64,000 bases of DNA. Origin: Arthrobacter sp. H-02-3 (GTDB taxonomy: Bacteria; Actinomycetota; Actinomycetes; Actinomycetales; Micrococcaceae). The stretch covers positions 1 to 64,000 of the forward strand of contig NZ_PYUI01000020.1 of NCBI RefSeq assembly GCF_003097355.1, given 5' to 3'. The first letter of the stretch is position 1, and the number at the start of each line of letters is the position of its first letter. Below the pieces are notes generated by a model. It had not been told where the DNA came from and did no database searches. It was given only the letters and a program-made list of their open reading frames with translations. The translations under genes and the position numbers were made by a program. Shown here one piece after another: positions 50,792-60,084 of the stretch.

Positions 50792-51952
50792 TCAGCTCAG
50801 CAGACTCAGACCCATGGAGGCGCGACTGAAGTGTCGGGGTGCGTTGACTCCGATCCAGGCAGGGTCCTCATCCGAGGGGCCGACCCGGTAGAGGGCGGCA
50901 TTTCGGTCGTCTGCAGCATAAACCTGGACCAGTTCACCCTGTGGCGGCAGGGTGCCGTGTACCTGGATCATGCGGCCAAACTGCTCAGTCCAGCCGTAGG
51001 GCGCCTGTTCCAGTTCGGTGGATTCAAACCCCGCGAAGTATTCGGCCAAGGCCGCCCCATGCCGTTGCGCCTGGGTCCAGCTCTCGAACCGGGAGAACGA
51101 ACCGTCTTCAGCCTGCCGGGAAGACACGTCACCGATGGCATAGATTTCCTCGGCAACGTCACCATTGGCCAGGAAGGCCTTACCGTGCGCGTTGCAGCGG
51201 ATGCCGTTGGCGATGTCCAGGCCGCTGTAGCTCAGCCACTCGGTATTGGGACGTGCCCCCACAGCGCTGATGACCAGATCCGCTTGAAGGTCTTCGCCGC
51301 TCACGCGAACGGTCCAGTTCTCTGCGTTTCTTGAGATCGATTCCACGGCCACTCCAAGGTGAGTCACGACGCCAGCCTGGTGCATCCAAGCCGTCGCTTC
51401 CTCCCCCAAGTGTCCAGAGAAGAAGCGCTGCATCGGTTTCTGAGCCAAATCTACTACCGTCACGCGGAGCCCGCGCTGAGCAAGCGTCGAGGCCAGTTCC
51501 GACCCGATGGTCCCCGCGCCAATAATCACCGCGCTCTTGGCACCTGCATCAACCGCGGCTCGAATCGCCAGGGCGTCCTCGGCGGTCCTCAGGCTGAGAA
51601 CCCCTGCTGGTTCGTTGGGCAGCCGTATTGAACCTGCCCCGGTGGCAATGACCACAGCATCAGCTTGAATCTCACCCAGCCGGTCCAGGAGGACCGTCCG
51701 CTGGGCGGTCACCAGCCCAATGGCTTTGGCGTTGATGATGGTGACCGATTCGGGCCACCAGTCGGCTCGCTCCACGGGTCCCGTTCCGAGGAGGAACTGT
51801 TTCGACAGCGGAGGCCGGTCGTAGGGGGCATTGGGGTCGGAGTCGATGACAACAAATTCGCCCGAAAAGCCAAGCTCCAGGCTTCGCTCGATCAGCATGG
51901 CTGACGCCACCGAAGCGCCGACGATGGCTACGCGGCTGGGCGATCCATTCAC
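50792..51952 (-). CDS. FAD-dependent ferredoxin reductase (P450 redox partner)
   Basis: 386 residues from GTG 51952, overlapping the ferredoxin stop (GTGA). Two Rossmann motifs: an N-terminal FAD site (VAIVGASVASAM; the usual third Gly is altered) and an NADH site (AVIIGAGTIGSELASTLAQRG). ATGAGSIR and the late EIYAIGDVSS are typical of rubredoxin/putidaredoxin reductases. It moves electrons from NAD(P)H to the [3Fe-4S] ferredoxin for the P450. Confidence 0.87.
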   Translation of the reverse strand: MNGSPSRVAIVGASVASAMLIERSLELGFSGEFVVIDSDPNAPYDRPPLSKQFLLGTGPVERADWWPESVTIINAKAIGLVTAQRTVLLDRLGEIQADAVVIATGAGSIRLPNEPAGVLSLRTAEDALAIRAAVDAGAKSAVIIGAGTIGSELASTLAQRGLRVTVVDLAQKPMQRFFSGHLGEEATAWMHQAGVVTHLGVAVESISRNAENWTVRVSGEDLQADLVISAVGARPNTEWLSYSGLDIANGIRCNAHGKAFLANGDVAEEIYAIGDVSSRQAEDGSFSRFESWTQAQRHGAALAEYFAGFESTELEQAPYGWTEQFGRMIQVHGTLPPQGELVQVYAADDRNAALYRVGPSDEDPAWIGVNAPRHFSRASMGLSLLS

Positions 51953-52185
51953 GATGTCGCGACCTCTTCGTTCTTGGCGGGGGCCTCGTCGTCCGAGCGT
52001 TCCAGGATGGCGCGTTCAGGGCAGTTTCGGATTGCCTTGCGGACGTTGAGTTCGTCGCCGCTGTTCTCACGGCCGGGAATCACCTTGCCGTAGCCTTCTT
52101 CGTCAATTTCGAAGGTTTCGGGCGCCAGCGCCCAGCAGCGTGCGTGCCCTTGGCAACGGGCACCGTCAACGTAAATTTCTCCCAC
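51949..52185 (-). CDS. [3Fe-4S]-type P450 ferredoxin
   Basis: 78 residues from GTG 52185, with GGAG 10 bases upstream; a TTG overlapping the P450 stop is an alternative. Cluster ligands are CQGHARC (the middle ligand position of 4Fe ferredoxins is His, as in actinobacterial P450 ferredoxins) and the later NCPERAI. It carries single electrons from the following reductase to the P450. The gene order P450-ferredoxin-reductase is typical of three-component class I systems. Confidence 0.88.
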   Translation of the reverse strand: MGEIYVDGARCQGHARCWALAPETFEIDEEGYGKVIPGRENSGDELNVRKAIRNCPERAILERSDDEAPAKNEEVATS

Positions 52186-52190
52186 GGTAA

Positions 52191-53381
52191 TCAAGCTCCA
52201 ATCTTGAGAGTCAGAGGTCCAACGCCGTGCCACGGTTCGGCGTCGTTCGCTCGTTCGAAGTGCGGGACAGCCTTCAGAAATTCCTCCATGGCGATCACCA
52301 TTTCGGCACGGCCGAGGTTTGAGCCGAGGCAACGGTGGATGCCACCGCCGAAAGCAAGGTGACGGTTGTTTTCCCGGTCGATCTTGATCTCATTGGGTTC
52401 TTCGTAGACCTCGGGGTCACGGTTGCCGGCGCCGAAGACCAGGACAACGCGTTCGCCTGCCTTGAGCTCTTGGCCCTGCACGACCGTGTCAGTCTTGACG
52501 GTGCGTGCCATGGCCTGGACCGGCGAGAGCGTGCGGAGGAATTCCTCGGCCGCGCCCGGAATCATGTCCGGGTTTTCGCGGAGCTGTTGCTGCGCCTTCT
52601 GGTTGCCCGCCAGGTACCAAAGAGCTGACCGAATTGCCCAGGCGGTTGTGTCCAGTCCTGCCAGGAAGAGCAGATAGCAGTACGAGAGCAGTTCCTCCCG
52701 CGTGAGTTTCCGGCCCTTGACCTCTGCTTTCATAAGTTGGGCGATGAGGTCATCTTTAGCTGCATCCGGTCCTGCCTTCTCCCGCTCGTCAAGGAGACGG
52801 TCGAAGTAGTCGTTGAGTTCCCGACCTGCCGCGTACGCCGTCTCGGGTTTGGCGGTCCGTTCGTAGATGATTTCGTCGATCCAGCGGTCGAAGATTGGCC
52901 AGTCTTCTTCGGGGTAGCCCGCCAAGCGGCTGAAAATGATGGTGGGCATCGGCCGGGCCAGCTTGGCCGAAACGTCGACGACCTCTCCGCTGGAGAGGAC
53001 TTCTTCAGCGAGCTGCCGGGCCGTTTCCTTCATTCCTGGTTCGAGTTTCTTGATGTTCATCGGTGTGAACATCGGCAGCAGAATCTTGCGGAAATCGGAA
53101 TGGGCCGGCGGGTCGATGTCGATCGGAATCAGCGGGACATCGGTGCCAAAGGAGGGAAGAATCATCGAGGGGCCGACCGCAAAGGTGTCGGGGTCCTGCT
53201 CGGCGTTGAAGATGTCTTCACTCTTGGCGATGTACCAAAAGCCGCCGTACTTTTCGCTGTGCCCGACAGGACGCTTGGCGAGAATCTCTTCGTATTCGTC
53301 AAAGATGTTGTCGAGTGCGCGGCCGTGGAAGTCGAAGTCTGGCTTGTTGTCGGCGATCCCGCGCTCAGCTTCTGTGCTCAT
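52191..53381 (-). CDS. Cytochrome P450
   Basis: 396 residues from ATG 53381, which overlaps the hydrolase stop. Conserved elements: I-helix LAGLDTTAWA (about residue 240), K-helix EEFLR, and the haem-binding FGGGIHRCLGSNLGRAE with Cys at about residue 347. It is soluble and class I. Its place inside a gamma-glutamyl-amine operon suggests it oxidises an amine or its gamma-glutamyl derivative, e.g. hydroxylating next to nitrogen so that an aldehyde is released. Similar P450 plus glutamine-synthetase-like pairings are known from mycobacterial morpholine/piperidine degradation. The exact substrate is unknown. Confidence 0.9.
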   Translation of the reverse strand: MSTEAERGIADNKPDFDFHGRALDNIFDEYEEILAKRPVGHSEKYGGFWYIAKSEDIFNAEQDPDTFAVGPSMILPSFGTDVPLIPIDIDPPAHSDFRKILLPMFTPMNIKKLEPGMKETARQLAEEVLSSGEVVDVSAKLARPMPTIIFSRLAGYPEEDWPIFDRWIDEIIYERTAKPETAYAAGRELNDYFDRLLDEREKAGPDAAKDDLIAQLMKAEVKGRKLTREELLSYCYLLFLAGLDTTAWAIRSALWYLAGNQKAQQQLRENPDMIPGAAEEFLRTLSPVQAMARTVKTDTVVQGQELKAGERVVLVFGAGNRDPEVYEEPNEIKIDRENNRHLAFGGGIHRCLGSNLGRAEMVIAMEEFLKAVPHFERANDAEPWHGVGPLTLKIGA

Positions 53382-54118
53382 AGGAATTGCTCCTGACGTG
53401 GTTGTTGTGACTGTGCGTGCGCGTTGGCCTTCTCCACGAGATCTACGAAGAGGGCCTTTTGGGCGGCATGAATTTCAAACATGTGCTCGGGATGCCACTG
53501 AACGCCGATCAGGTTGGCGTCATCGGCCTCGATGGCTTCAACAACGTCGCCTTCGCGGCCTACGACGCGAAGGCCTTTCCCGATCCTTCCCAGCCCCTGA
53601 TGGTGGTAACTGTTGACGGGGATTGAGGCCTGGTTGGCGATTCGTGCCAGTTCGGAACCCGGTTCGAGCTGCACACTGTGCCACGGTTCATGCGAGGGTC
53701 CGTCCTGCCAGTGCCCCCTGTTTGGGCTGACTTCCTGGATCAGGTTGCCTCCGCGGATGACGTTGATGAGCTGCATGCCCCGGCAGGTTGCGAGGATGGG
53801 CATCCCGCGGAGCAGGGCCTGGTTGTAGAGTTCGATCTCGAAGTCGTCCCGGATCTCGCAGACGTCGTAAACAGTCTCGATCGGGTCTTCGCCGTAGAGT
53901 CGGGGATCGATATCCCCTCCGCCGGTCAGGAGCAGGCCGTCAAAGCCTTCAAGAAGGTCTTCGGGGATGTCGGCTGTTGAGGGAAGGATTGCAGGGCGTC
54001 CGCCCGCTGCCAGCACGCCGTTGGCGTAGGCCACGTTCTGGACCGTCGAGGGCATCGGGCCGAAAGCTGTGTCGACGGTTTGCCGGGCCGCTGAGATCGC
54101 AATGAGTGGTGAGCCCAT
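53378..54118 (-). CDS. Gamma-glutamyl hydrolase, peptidase C26 (PuuD-like)
   Basis: 246 residues from ATG 54118. Triad regions: LATCRGMQLIN (Cys nucleophile) and GVQWHPEHMF (His and Glu). The LLLTGGGDIDPRLYGE segment is characteristic of PuuD-type gamma-glutamyl-GABA hydrolases. It would release glutamate from the gamma-glutamylated oxidation product at the end of the pathway. Its stop overlaps the P450 start. Confidence 0.87.
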   Translation of the reverse strand: MGSPLIAISAARQTVDTAFGPMPSTVQNVAYANGVLAAGGRPAILPSTADIPEDLLEGFDGLLLTGGGDIDPRLYGEDPIETVYDVCEIRDDFEIELYNQALLRGMPILATCRGMQLINVIRGGNLIQEVSPNRGHWQDGPSHEPWHSVQLEPGSELARIANQASIPVNSYHHQGLGRIGKGLRVVGREGDVVEAIEADDANLIGVQWHPEHMFEIHAAQKALFVDLVEKANAHAQSQQPRQEQFL

Positions 54119-54120
54119 GG

Positions 54121-54894
54121 TCAGTACACCAGCCAGCCGCCGTCGACGTGAATGGTCGTGCCCGTTACCCAGCTGGCTTCGTCACTGGCCAGGAACGCTA
54201 CCGCGTTGGCCACGTCGCTCGGACGGCCGATGCGTCCCAGCGGAGTGCGGTCCAGAAGGAACTTCACTGCTTCTGGATTCTCCAGGACGGCCTTCGTGAA
54301 GGGGGTTTCGATGAAACCGGGGGCGACGGCGTTCACCCGGATTTTGGTGCTGGCGCATTCAATGGCCAGCGCCTTCGTCAGCATGAGCAGGGCACCCTTG
54401 GAGGCGTTGTAGTGAACCTGCGGGTGACCGCTGCTGGCGATGACGATGTGTGCTTCAACTGAGGTGATGTTGACGATGGCGCTGGTGGAATCGTCGCCGC
54501 GGGCTGCGGCTCCTTGCTCCAGGAGCGGCCGTGCTGCCTGACTCACCAGGAACGGACCGGTGGAGTTGACGGCGAAGACCTGATCCCATTCCGCCACGCT
54601 GAGATCGTCAAAGTTGCTTCCCTTAACGATGCCTGCGTTGTTGACGAGAGTGTCGAGTCGTCCGAATTTGGCGTCGATCTCGGCCATGCCGGCGCGGACG
54701 GACTCTTCGTTGGCGACGTCCATGAGGACGGGAACCATTTCCGGGTGTTGTGCCACGAGACGCTCAAGGGCGGCTTCGTCCCGGTCAAGGGCTACAACCG
54801 TGGCCCCCTCCTTGAGCAGCTTCTCGGCGATTGCCAGGCCGTTGCCGGATGCGGCACCGGTGACGGCTGCGATTTTTCCAGGGTGAGTGGTCAT
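54121..54894 (-). CDS. Short-chain dehydrogenase/reductase
   Basis: 257 residues from ATG 54894. Classical SDR: TGAASGNG (cofactor site), NNAG, catalytic Ser in NITSVEAH, and YNASK (Tyr and Lys). The LDRDE after the second strand suggests NAD preference. It may oxidise a hydroxylated intermediate of the amine pathway. Two bases separate it from the hydrolase gene. Confidence 0.88.
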   Translation of the reverse strand: MTTHPGKIAAVTGAASGNGLAIAEKLLKEGATVVALDRDEAALERLVAQHPEMVPVLMDVANEESVRAGMAEIDAKFGRLDTLVNNAGIVKGSNFDDLSVAEWDQVFAVNSTGPFLVSQAARPLLEQGAAARGDDSTSAIVNITSVEAHIVIASSGHPQVHYNASKGALLMLTKALAIECASTKIRVNAVAPGFIETPFTKAVLENPEAVKFLLDRTPLGRIGRPSDVANAVAFLASDEASWVTGTTIHVDGGWLVY

Positions 54895-54953
54895 TGGGTG
54901 CTACTTTCTCGGTGGTGAAATTCGTGTACGAATGGTTGGCTGTGGGGTTGAAA

Positions 54954-56396
54954 CTAGATACGTTCGAGGTACCGGGCGATCTCCCAGTCCGTGACAGTGG
55001 TCTGGAGCTTGTGCAGCTCCCAGCGCCGGGTTTGGACGTAGTGGGTAACGAAGGCCTCGCCGAAGTACGTGCGGGCGATCTCACTTTGGGCGAATTCGTC
55101 AATGGCCTTGTCGAGCGTCCCGGGCAGCATCTTTACCTCGTCCTCCTTGAGGGCGTAGGCATTGCCTTCGACCCGCGCCGGAGCAACTAGGTGGTTGGTC
55201 ACTCCATGGAGCCCTGCGGCGATGTTGGCGGCGATGACCAGGTATGGGTTCGCGTCAGCGCCCGGTACACGGTTCTCGATACGTGCAGCATTCCCCTTCG
55301 CCGGGATTGACCTGATGGCCACAGTCCTGTTGTCCAGGCCCCATGAGGCACTGGATCCTGCCCATGCTCCGCCTTCTGTCCTCTTGTAGGAGTTGACTGT
55401 GGGGAGGTAGAGGGCGGTGAGTTCCGGTGCGGTTTCGACAACGCCGGCCAGGTAGTTGTAGCCCAGCTCGCTGAGTTCGCCGGGGTTCTCGGCGTTTGCG
55501 AAGACGGAAGCCCCTGTTGCGGGGTCCCAGAGGCTCTGGTGCATGTGGCCGGAGGAACCAGCCCAGTCGGGGTTGATCTTTGCCATGAACGATGCCGTGT
55601 AGCCGGCAGCGGCGGCGACTTCCTTGACGGTGGTCTTGAGCCGCACAGCGTTGTCGGCCGCAGCGAGGGCATCCGAATAGTGGATGTTCATCTCAAACTG
55701 GCCCGGGCCGTTTTCGCTGTTGCTGGCCTCAATAGAGATTCCCTGTTCCAGGAGCCGGCGGCGGATCTCGCCGATGAGGAATTCGGTTCCGGTGTCCCGG
55801 TACAGGCTGTAGGTGTGGCTCCCGGCGGTGATGGGTTCCAGCTGTCGCCAGTCGTTGGCCGCAAGTTCATTCGGGGTGCCCTTGAACAGGTAGAACTCAA
55901 ATTCATAGGCACAGACTGGCGAGTAGCCCATGCTTTCGGCCTTCTCAACGACGCGCTTGAGAATGCCACGCGGGCAGATTGCCGCCGGTTCACCGGAGAG
56001 TTCGTACATGTCGCAGATGACGGAGGCGACGCCCGGCTCGCCGGGAACGGCTTTGAGTGTTTTCAGGTCCGGGAGCAGGGTTACATCGGGATACCCGGTC
56101 TCCCATCCGGTGTAGGTCAGGTTGGGAATGAGCTCATCCTGGATGTCCCACCCGAAAATGATGTTGCAGATGTTGGTTCCGCGTTCAGCCACGGATTCCA
56201 GGAAGTACTGCGCGGCGATGCGCTTGCCACGCCAAACACCTTCAAGGTCAACCACGCCGACCTTGAACGTGGTGATGTTGTTCTCGGCTACGAACTTCTT
56301 CAGTTCGTCGTGGGCTGACGCTGCTTCGGTTTTATCCTGCATTTCGGCTGCCTCAAGTTCTTGGAGGTCCTCACGGACCTGTGTGAGCGGATTCAC
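54954..56396 (-). CDS. Glutamine-synthetase-like gamma-glutamylamide synthetase (PuuA/GlnA-like)
   Basis: 480 residues from GTG 56396 with GAGG upstream. It has the catalytic GS domain (YEFEFYLFKG, NSENGPGQFEMNIHY, GSSGHMHQSLWD, NRTVAIRS, RIENRVPGADANPYL), with the short N-terminal domain typical of PuuA/IpuC-type enzymes rather than of nitrogen-assimilating GlnA. It would couple glutamate to an amine using ATP, protecting the amine before oxidation. First gene of the lower operon; a 17-bp palindrome lies 68 bp upstream. Confidence 0.87.
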   Translation of the reverse strand: MNPLTQVREDLQELEAAEMQDKTEAASAHDELKKFVAENNITTFKVGVVDLEGVWRGKRIAAQYFLESVAERGTNICNIIFGWDIQDELIPNLTYTGWETGYPDVTLLPDLKTLKAVPGEPGVASVICDMYELSGEPAAICPRGILKRVVEKAESMGYSPVCAYEFEFYLFKGTPNELAANDWRQLEPITAGSHTYSLYRDTGTEFLIGEIRRRLLEQGISIEASNSENGPGQFEMNIHYSDALAAADNAVRLKTTVKEVAAAAGYTASFMAKINPDWAGSSGHMHQSLWDPATGASVFANAENPGELSELGYNYLAGVVETAPELTALYLPTVNSYKRTEGGAWAGSSASWGLDNRTVAIRSIPAKGNAARIENRVPGADANPYLVIAANIAAGLHGVTNHLVAPARVEGNAYALKEDEVKMLPGTLDKAIDEFAQSEIARTYFGEAFVTHYVQTRRWELHKLQTTVTDWEIARYLERI

Positions 56397-56463
56397 ATAA
56401 ACCTCTTATCCTCATTGATATACCGGTTGATTACCGACCCTAGGCGCATTGACTTCGAGTCGT

Positions 56464-56480
56464 ATGTGCAAGTTGCACAT
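56464..56480. promoter_or_regulatory. 17-bp palindromic operator candidate 1
   Basis: ATGTGCAAGTTGCACAT: two perfect 8-bp arms around one base. It lies in the 196-bp gap upstream of the GS-like gene, 68 bp before its start. It shares 7 of 8 arm bases with the palindrome at 59804-59820. Likely bound by the operon's PucR-type regulator (inference). Confidence 0.7.
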
Positions 56481-56592
56481 TATGGTTGTTCGGTGCATGC
56501 ACCGTTGTGGGGAAGCTTCTTCCTGGGCTGGTCGGCGCTGACCCGCCAAAGCAAATGGAAAGCTCAGGGATGGGTCAGTTTGGATCGCGGGG

Positions 56593-58296
56593 CTAGTAGA
56601 CGTCCTTCACGTAGCGGCTGTCGTATTTCATCGCCAGTACGTATTCATGTGCGCTGTCTTGGCTCAGGCCCCCGTGCTCGCACAACACCGCGATGAGGGC
56701 ATCGTCGATGTCCGGGGCCATGCGCTTGTCCCCGCACACATACACGGCGGCGCCGGCGTTCAGCCAGGCGAAGATTTCCGTTCCGCTCTCCCGGATCCGG
56801 TCCTGGACGTAGACCTTGGTTGCGTGGTCCCTGGAAAACGCCAGGCTCAGCCGATTCAGAGCTCCATCGTTGAGCGCGCTTTCCATCTCGTCCTGGTAGA
56901 GCCAAAGAGGCTTCTCATGACGGTCGCCGAAGAACAGCCAGTTGCGACCCTGCGCCCCCGACGAATAGCGGTCTCGAAGGAAGCCACGGAATGGCGCGAT
57001 TCCAACACCCGGGCCAACCATGATGACGTCTGTTGAGGAATCCTCAGGCAAGTGGAACTCATGCGCCGGTAACGGGAACACTTTGAGCTGCGTGTTGCTC
57101 CGGGCGGCTTCCTCCAAAAATCCGCTGCAGGCTCCCGTGTGTTTGCGGTCGCGCGCGTCGTACTTGACTGAGGAAACTGTCAAATGGACTCGCTCTCCGT
57201 CTGCAAGGGGGCTGGATGCGATGGAGTATGACCGGTGCTGCAAGGGGCGCAGCATCGACATGAACTCCTGCGGGTCGAGGTCGCCTGCACGTGTCTCAGC
57301 GATTACGTCGACGACGTCACGCCCCCAAAGCCAATCCTCCAAGGCGGCCCTGTCGCCTGACTCAACCAGCTTCTTGACGGGATGCTCTGCGGCCAGTGGC
57401 TCCACCATCCACGCGACCAAGCCAAGGTGGGGAAGCCGGAGCTCGAGGTCGTTGAGTAGCGCTTCCTTGACGGGCTTGCTCTGCCCGTTGAACACTTCGC
57501 TCCCCTGGAGGTTCAGGGAAGAGATCAGGTCATCCACAAGCTGAGCGGAGTTGGTGGGGATTACAGCGAGCGAGTCACCAGGCCTGTAGTGGCGGCTGTC
57601 GCCGCTCACTTCGAGCTCGTAGTGCCAGACTTCCTTTTCTGCCCCGGGGGCGCTCAAAAGCCGCGCTGCCGCGATGGTCGCCGTATCCGGCTCTTTGCGC
57701 GTGACTTTGGCTTGCTCGCTGCGTTGTGCGTTCGAGGCCGAAGCGGCCGGCGCATCGGAGGCATGTTGCCGTGGCGCCACGGTTTTGAACTTCTCAAGGA
57801 CGCTGGAGATCCATTTGCCGGAGGTGAGGTCATAGTCGACATCACAGTCGATTCGATCGGACATCCGCCGACCACCCAAGTCCCCTATCCGTTGGTCGAT
57901 ATCAATGCCGGCCTTGCAGAAGTCGTCGTACATCGAGTCCCCGATGGCCAGAACGGCGAAGGGGACATCCTTGAACAGGGGTGTGTCAGCGCGTCCGAGA
58001 CCGTCCCAAAACGCTTGGGCGTTGTCTGGCATGTGTCCGTTGTCATGTGTGGCAGTGACGATGAGCAAACGGTCCTTGCGGGCGGCCTCTTCAACGGTCA
58101 GCAGCTCCAGGCTCATCAGCTCGGCGGCATATCCCTGAGCATTTGCCTGATCGGCAATCTGGGAGGCGAGAAACTCGGCATTTCCCGTCTGGCTTCCATA
58201 GAGCACGCTCAATGCGGGCGTTCCGAGTTCTGCATGGTCGAGCTCAAATGAGGCGGTACCCTCATCGGCTCGGACCATTTCGGTGTCGGTTGTCAC
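56593..58296 (-). CDS. Diflavin reductase (CysJ / P450-reductase type)
   Basis: 567 residues from ATG or equivalent at 58296. The N-terminal flavodoxin domain has the FMN loop VLYGSQTGNAEFLA; then FAD-binding RSYSIASSPLADG and GACSGFLEEAA; then NADPH-binding VGPGVGIAPFRGFLRDR, FFGDRHE and YVCGDKRMAPD, ending RYVKDVY. It transfers electrons from NADPH via FAD and FMN, as in sulfite reductase alpha-subunit or P450 reductase. No sulfite reductase haem subunit is nearby, so the P450 or a flavin/iron oxygenase could be its acceptor. Its start overlaps the aldehyde dehydrogenase stop. Confidence 0.87.
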   Translation of the reverse strand: MTTDTEMVRADEGTASFELDHAELGTPALSVLYGSQTGNAEFLASQIADQANAQGYAAELMSLELLTVEEAARKDRLLIVTATHDNGHMPDNAQAFWDGLGRADTPLFKDVPFAVLAIGDSMYDDFCKAGIDIDQRIGDLGGRRMSDRIDCDVDYDLTSGKWISSVLEKFKTVAPRQHASDAPAASASNAQRSEQAKVTRKEPDTATIAAARLLSAPGAEKEVWHYELEVSGDSRHYRPGDSLAVIPTNSAQLVDDLISSLNLQGSEVFNGQSKPVKEALLNDLELRLPHLGLVAWMVEPLAAEHPVKKLVESGDRAALEDWLWGRDVVDVIAETRAGDLDPQEFMSMLRPLQHRSYSIASSPLADGERVHLTVSSVKYDARDRKHTGACSGFLEEAARSNTQLKVFPLPAHEFHLPEDSSTDVIMVGPGVGIAPFRGFLRDRYSSGAQGRNWLFFGDRHEKPLWLYQDEMESALNDGALNRLSLAFSRDHATKVYVQDRIRESGTEIFAWLNAGAAVYVCGDKRMAPDIDDALIAVLCEHGGLSQDSAHEYVLAMKYDSRYVKDVY

Positions 58297-59660
58297 GGGT
58301 CGGTCCTCACAAAGACGGTCTTGAGTTCCGTGTAGCCTTCAACGGCGGCCTGGCCCAGTTCGCGGCCAATTCCGGACTGTTTGAAACCACCAAAGGGCGT
58401 CTGGATACGGATCGAAGAATTCGAGTTCACCGAGAGAGTGCCCGACTCGAGGCGCCGGGCGGTCCTCATTGCCTGGCCAATGTCCTGGGTCCAGATCGAG
58501 CCACTAAGTCCGTAAATGGAGTCGTTGGCCAATGCGATCGCTTCCTCCTCGGTATCAAAAGGAATGACGGAGGCAATGGGACCGAAGATTTCGTCGGTGG
58601 CCACCCGGCTCTTGGGATCCGGCGCAATGACGATCCGCGGAGCCATCCAGAAGCCCGGCCCCTCCGGGGCTTCGCCGGCCGTCACAACGTTGAGCCCGTC
58701 CTCAAGGAAACTGGCCACAGTGTCGCGATGCGCTGCAGATACGAGTGGTCCGAGATTAGTTGAGCCGTGCAGCGGGTCACCGATCTTCAGGGCGCGTGTT
58801 GACTCGATGAAACCTTCGACAAACTCATCGAAAACTCCGCGCTGAACAAGGAACCGGCTGCGGGCGCAGCAGTCCTGGCCTGTGTTTTCGAAGACGGATA
58901 GGGGCGCTGCCTGCAGGCACTTGGCAAGGTCGACGTCGTCGTAGACCACACTGGCTGATTTACCGCCGAGTTCAAGCGTGACCCTCTTCATGGTCTTTGA
59001 CGCGGCATGCAGGATGGATCGACCGGTTTCCGTGGATCCGGTGAAGCTGATCTTGTTGACGCCAGGGTGTTCGGCCAATGCGTTGCCGATGCGTGCACCG
59101 GATCCGGTGAGCACTTGAAGTGCGTCTCCGATGACACCCAGTTCCTTGACAATCTGGCCAAACCGGACAGTCGACAAGGGTGTGAGCGCCGCTGGCTTGA
59201 CGATGACCGCGTTGCCGCAGGCAAGTGCCGGCGCTATGTTCCACGAGGCAATGGGCAAAGGGAAGTTCCAGGGGGAAATAACGGCGACTACACCCATTGG
59301 CTCGCGGAAGGTCATGCTAATGCCACCGTCGACGGGAATCGTATCCCCGAGGATTTTGTCAACGACGCCGGCGTAGTACTTGAAGCACTCAGCGACGCCG
59401 AGGACTTCCTGCCGCGCAGCGGACAGGGGCTTGCCGACGTCGGTGGACTCCAGGAGGGCGAGTTCGTCGCTGTGTGCAATCACGGCATCGGCGATGGCCC
59501 ACAGCGCGTCGCGGCGTTCTGCGAGCGGCCGCTTTGCCCAACTCCTTTGGGCCCCCTGAGCTCTTTCGACTGCGGCATTGACCTCGGCCACGTCGTAGGC
59601 GGGAACTTCACCAATCAGTTCCTCTGTGGCCGGGTTGAAGACGGAAATGTAGCTGCTCAT
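58293..59660 (-). CDS. Aldehyde dehydrogenase (PuuC-like)
   Basis: 455 residues from ATG 59660. Motifs: SPWNFPLPIASWNIAPALAC, FTGSTETGR, catalytic Glu in LELGGKSASVV, catalytic Cys in NTGQDCCARSR and the EIFGP block. The length is at the short end of the family. It would oxidise the gamma-glutamyl-aminoaldehyde (or the free aldehyde) to the acid. It starts the upper part of the operon and faces the permease gene across a shared promoter region. Confidence 0.9.
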   Translation of the reverse strand: MSSYISVFNPATEELIGEVPAYDVAEVNAAVERAQGAQRSWAKRPLAERRDALWAIADAVIAHSDELALLESTDVGKPLSAARQEVLGVAECFKYYAGVVDKILGDTIPVDGGISMTFREPMGVVAVISPWNFPLPIASWNIAPALACGNAVIVKPAALTPLSTVRFGQIVKELGVIGDALQVLTGSGARIGNALAEHPGVNKISFTGSTETGRSILHAASKTMKRVTLELGGKSASVVYDDVDLAKCLQAAPLSVFENTGQDCCARSRFLVQRGVFDEFVEGFIESTRALKIGDPLHGSTNLGPLVSAAHRDTVASFLEDGLNVVTAGEAPEGPGFWMAPRIVIAPDPKSRVATDEIFGPIASVIPFDTEEEAIALANDSIYGLSGSIWTQDIGQAMRTARRLESGTLSVNSNSSIRIQTPFGGFKQSGIGRELGQAAVEGYTELKTVFVRTDP

Positions 59661-59803
59661 ACTCGAGAGCTCCCTTCAGGAGAGTGGTCCAATCGACAGC
59701 TTCGAGGACCTCGTTTCCGGTCTCGAAAGCTCCGTTAGGTTCCGAGAATGCCCGAGAGAGCACGGCGTAGGTGAGTGCGGCAGGCACCCTGTCGAGAAGG
59801 GGT

Positions 59804-59820
59804 GTGTGCAACTTGCACAC
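59804..59820. promoter_or_regulatory. 17-bp palindromic operator candidate 2
   Basis: GTGTGCAACTTGCACAC: perfect 8-bp arms around one base, in the divergent region between the aldehyde dehydrogenase (start 59660) and the permease (start 60085). With 56464-56480 it defines the consensus TGTGCAA-n-TTGCACA. Confidence 0.7.
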
Positions 59821-60084
59821 CGGGCTCAGATTGGATCGGCGGGTGGGAGCAGTGGACGGGTGGCGGGGTCTCCGAGGCGCGTGCAGTGCAGGGCGACCAT
59901 CAATGAAGCACTGAGTGTGCATGGGCGACACAGCCGTGGTCGGACAACGCTCCTAAGCTCAGTTCAATTCACGGCGGCCGAGGCAAGGGGGCCAGACCGC
60001 GAGTGGATTTCCGCGGTGCTGTTCAACGAAGTTCAGACCCACGCACCGGAAAATTACGAAGCTTCGAACGTCCGGGAGGGACGA

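Noticed and set aside
56593..58296. Assignment as sulfite reductase alpha subunit cysJ
   Set aside because: The domain order fits CysJ, but no CysI haem subunit is present and the gene is embedded in a P450/amine operon, so only a generic diflavin reductase call is made.
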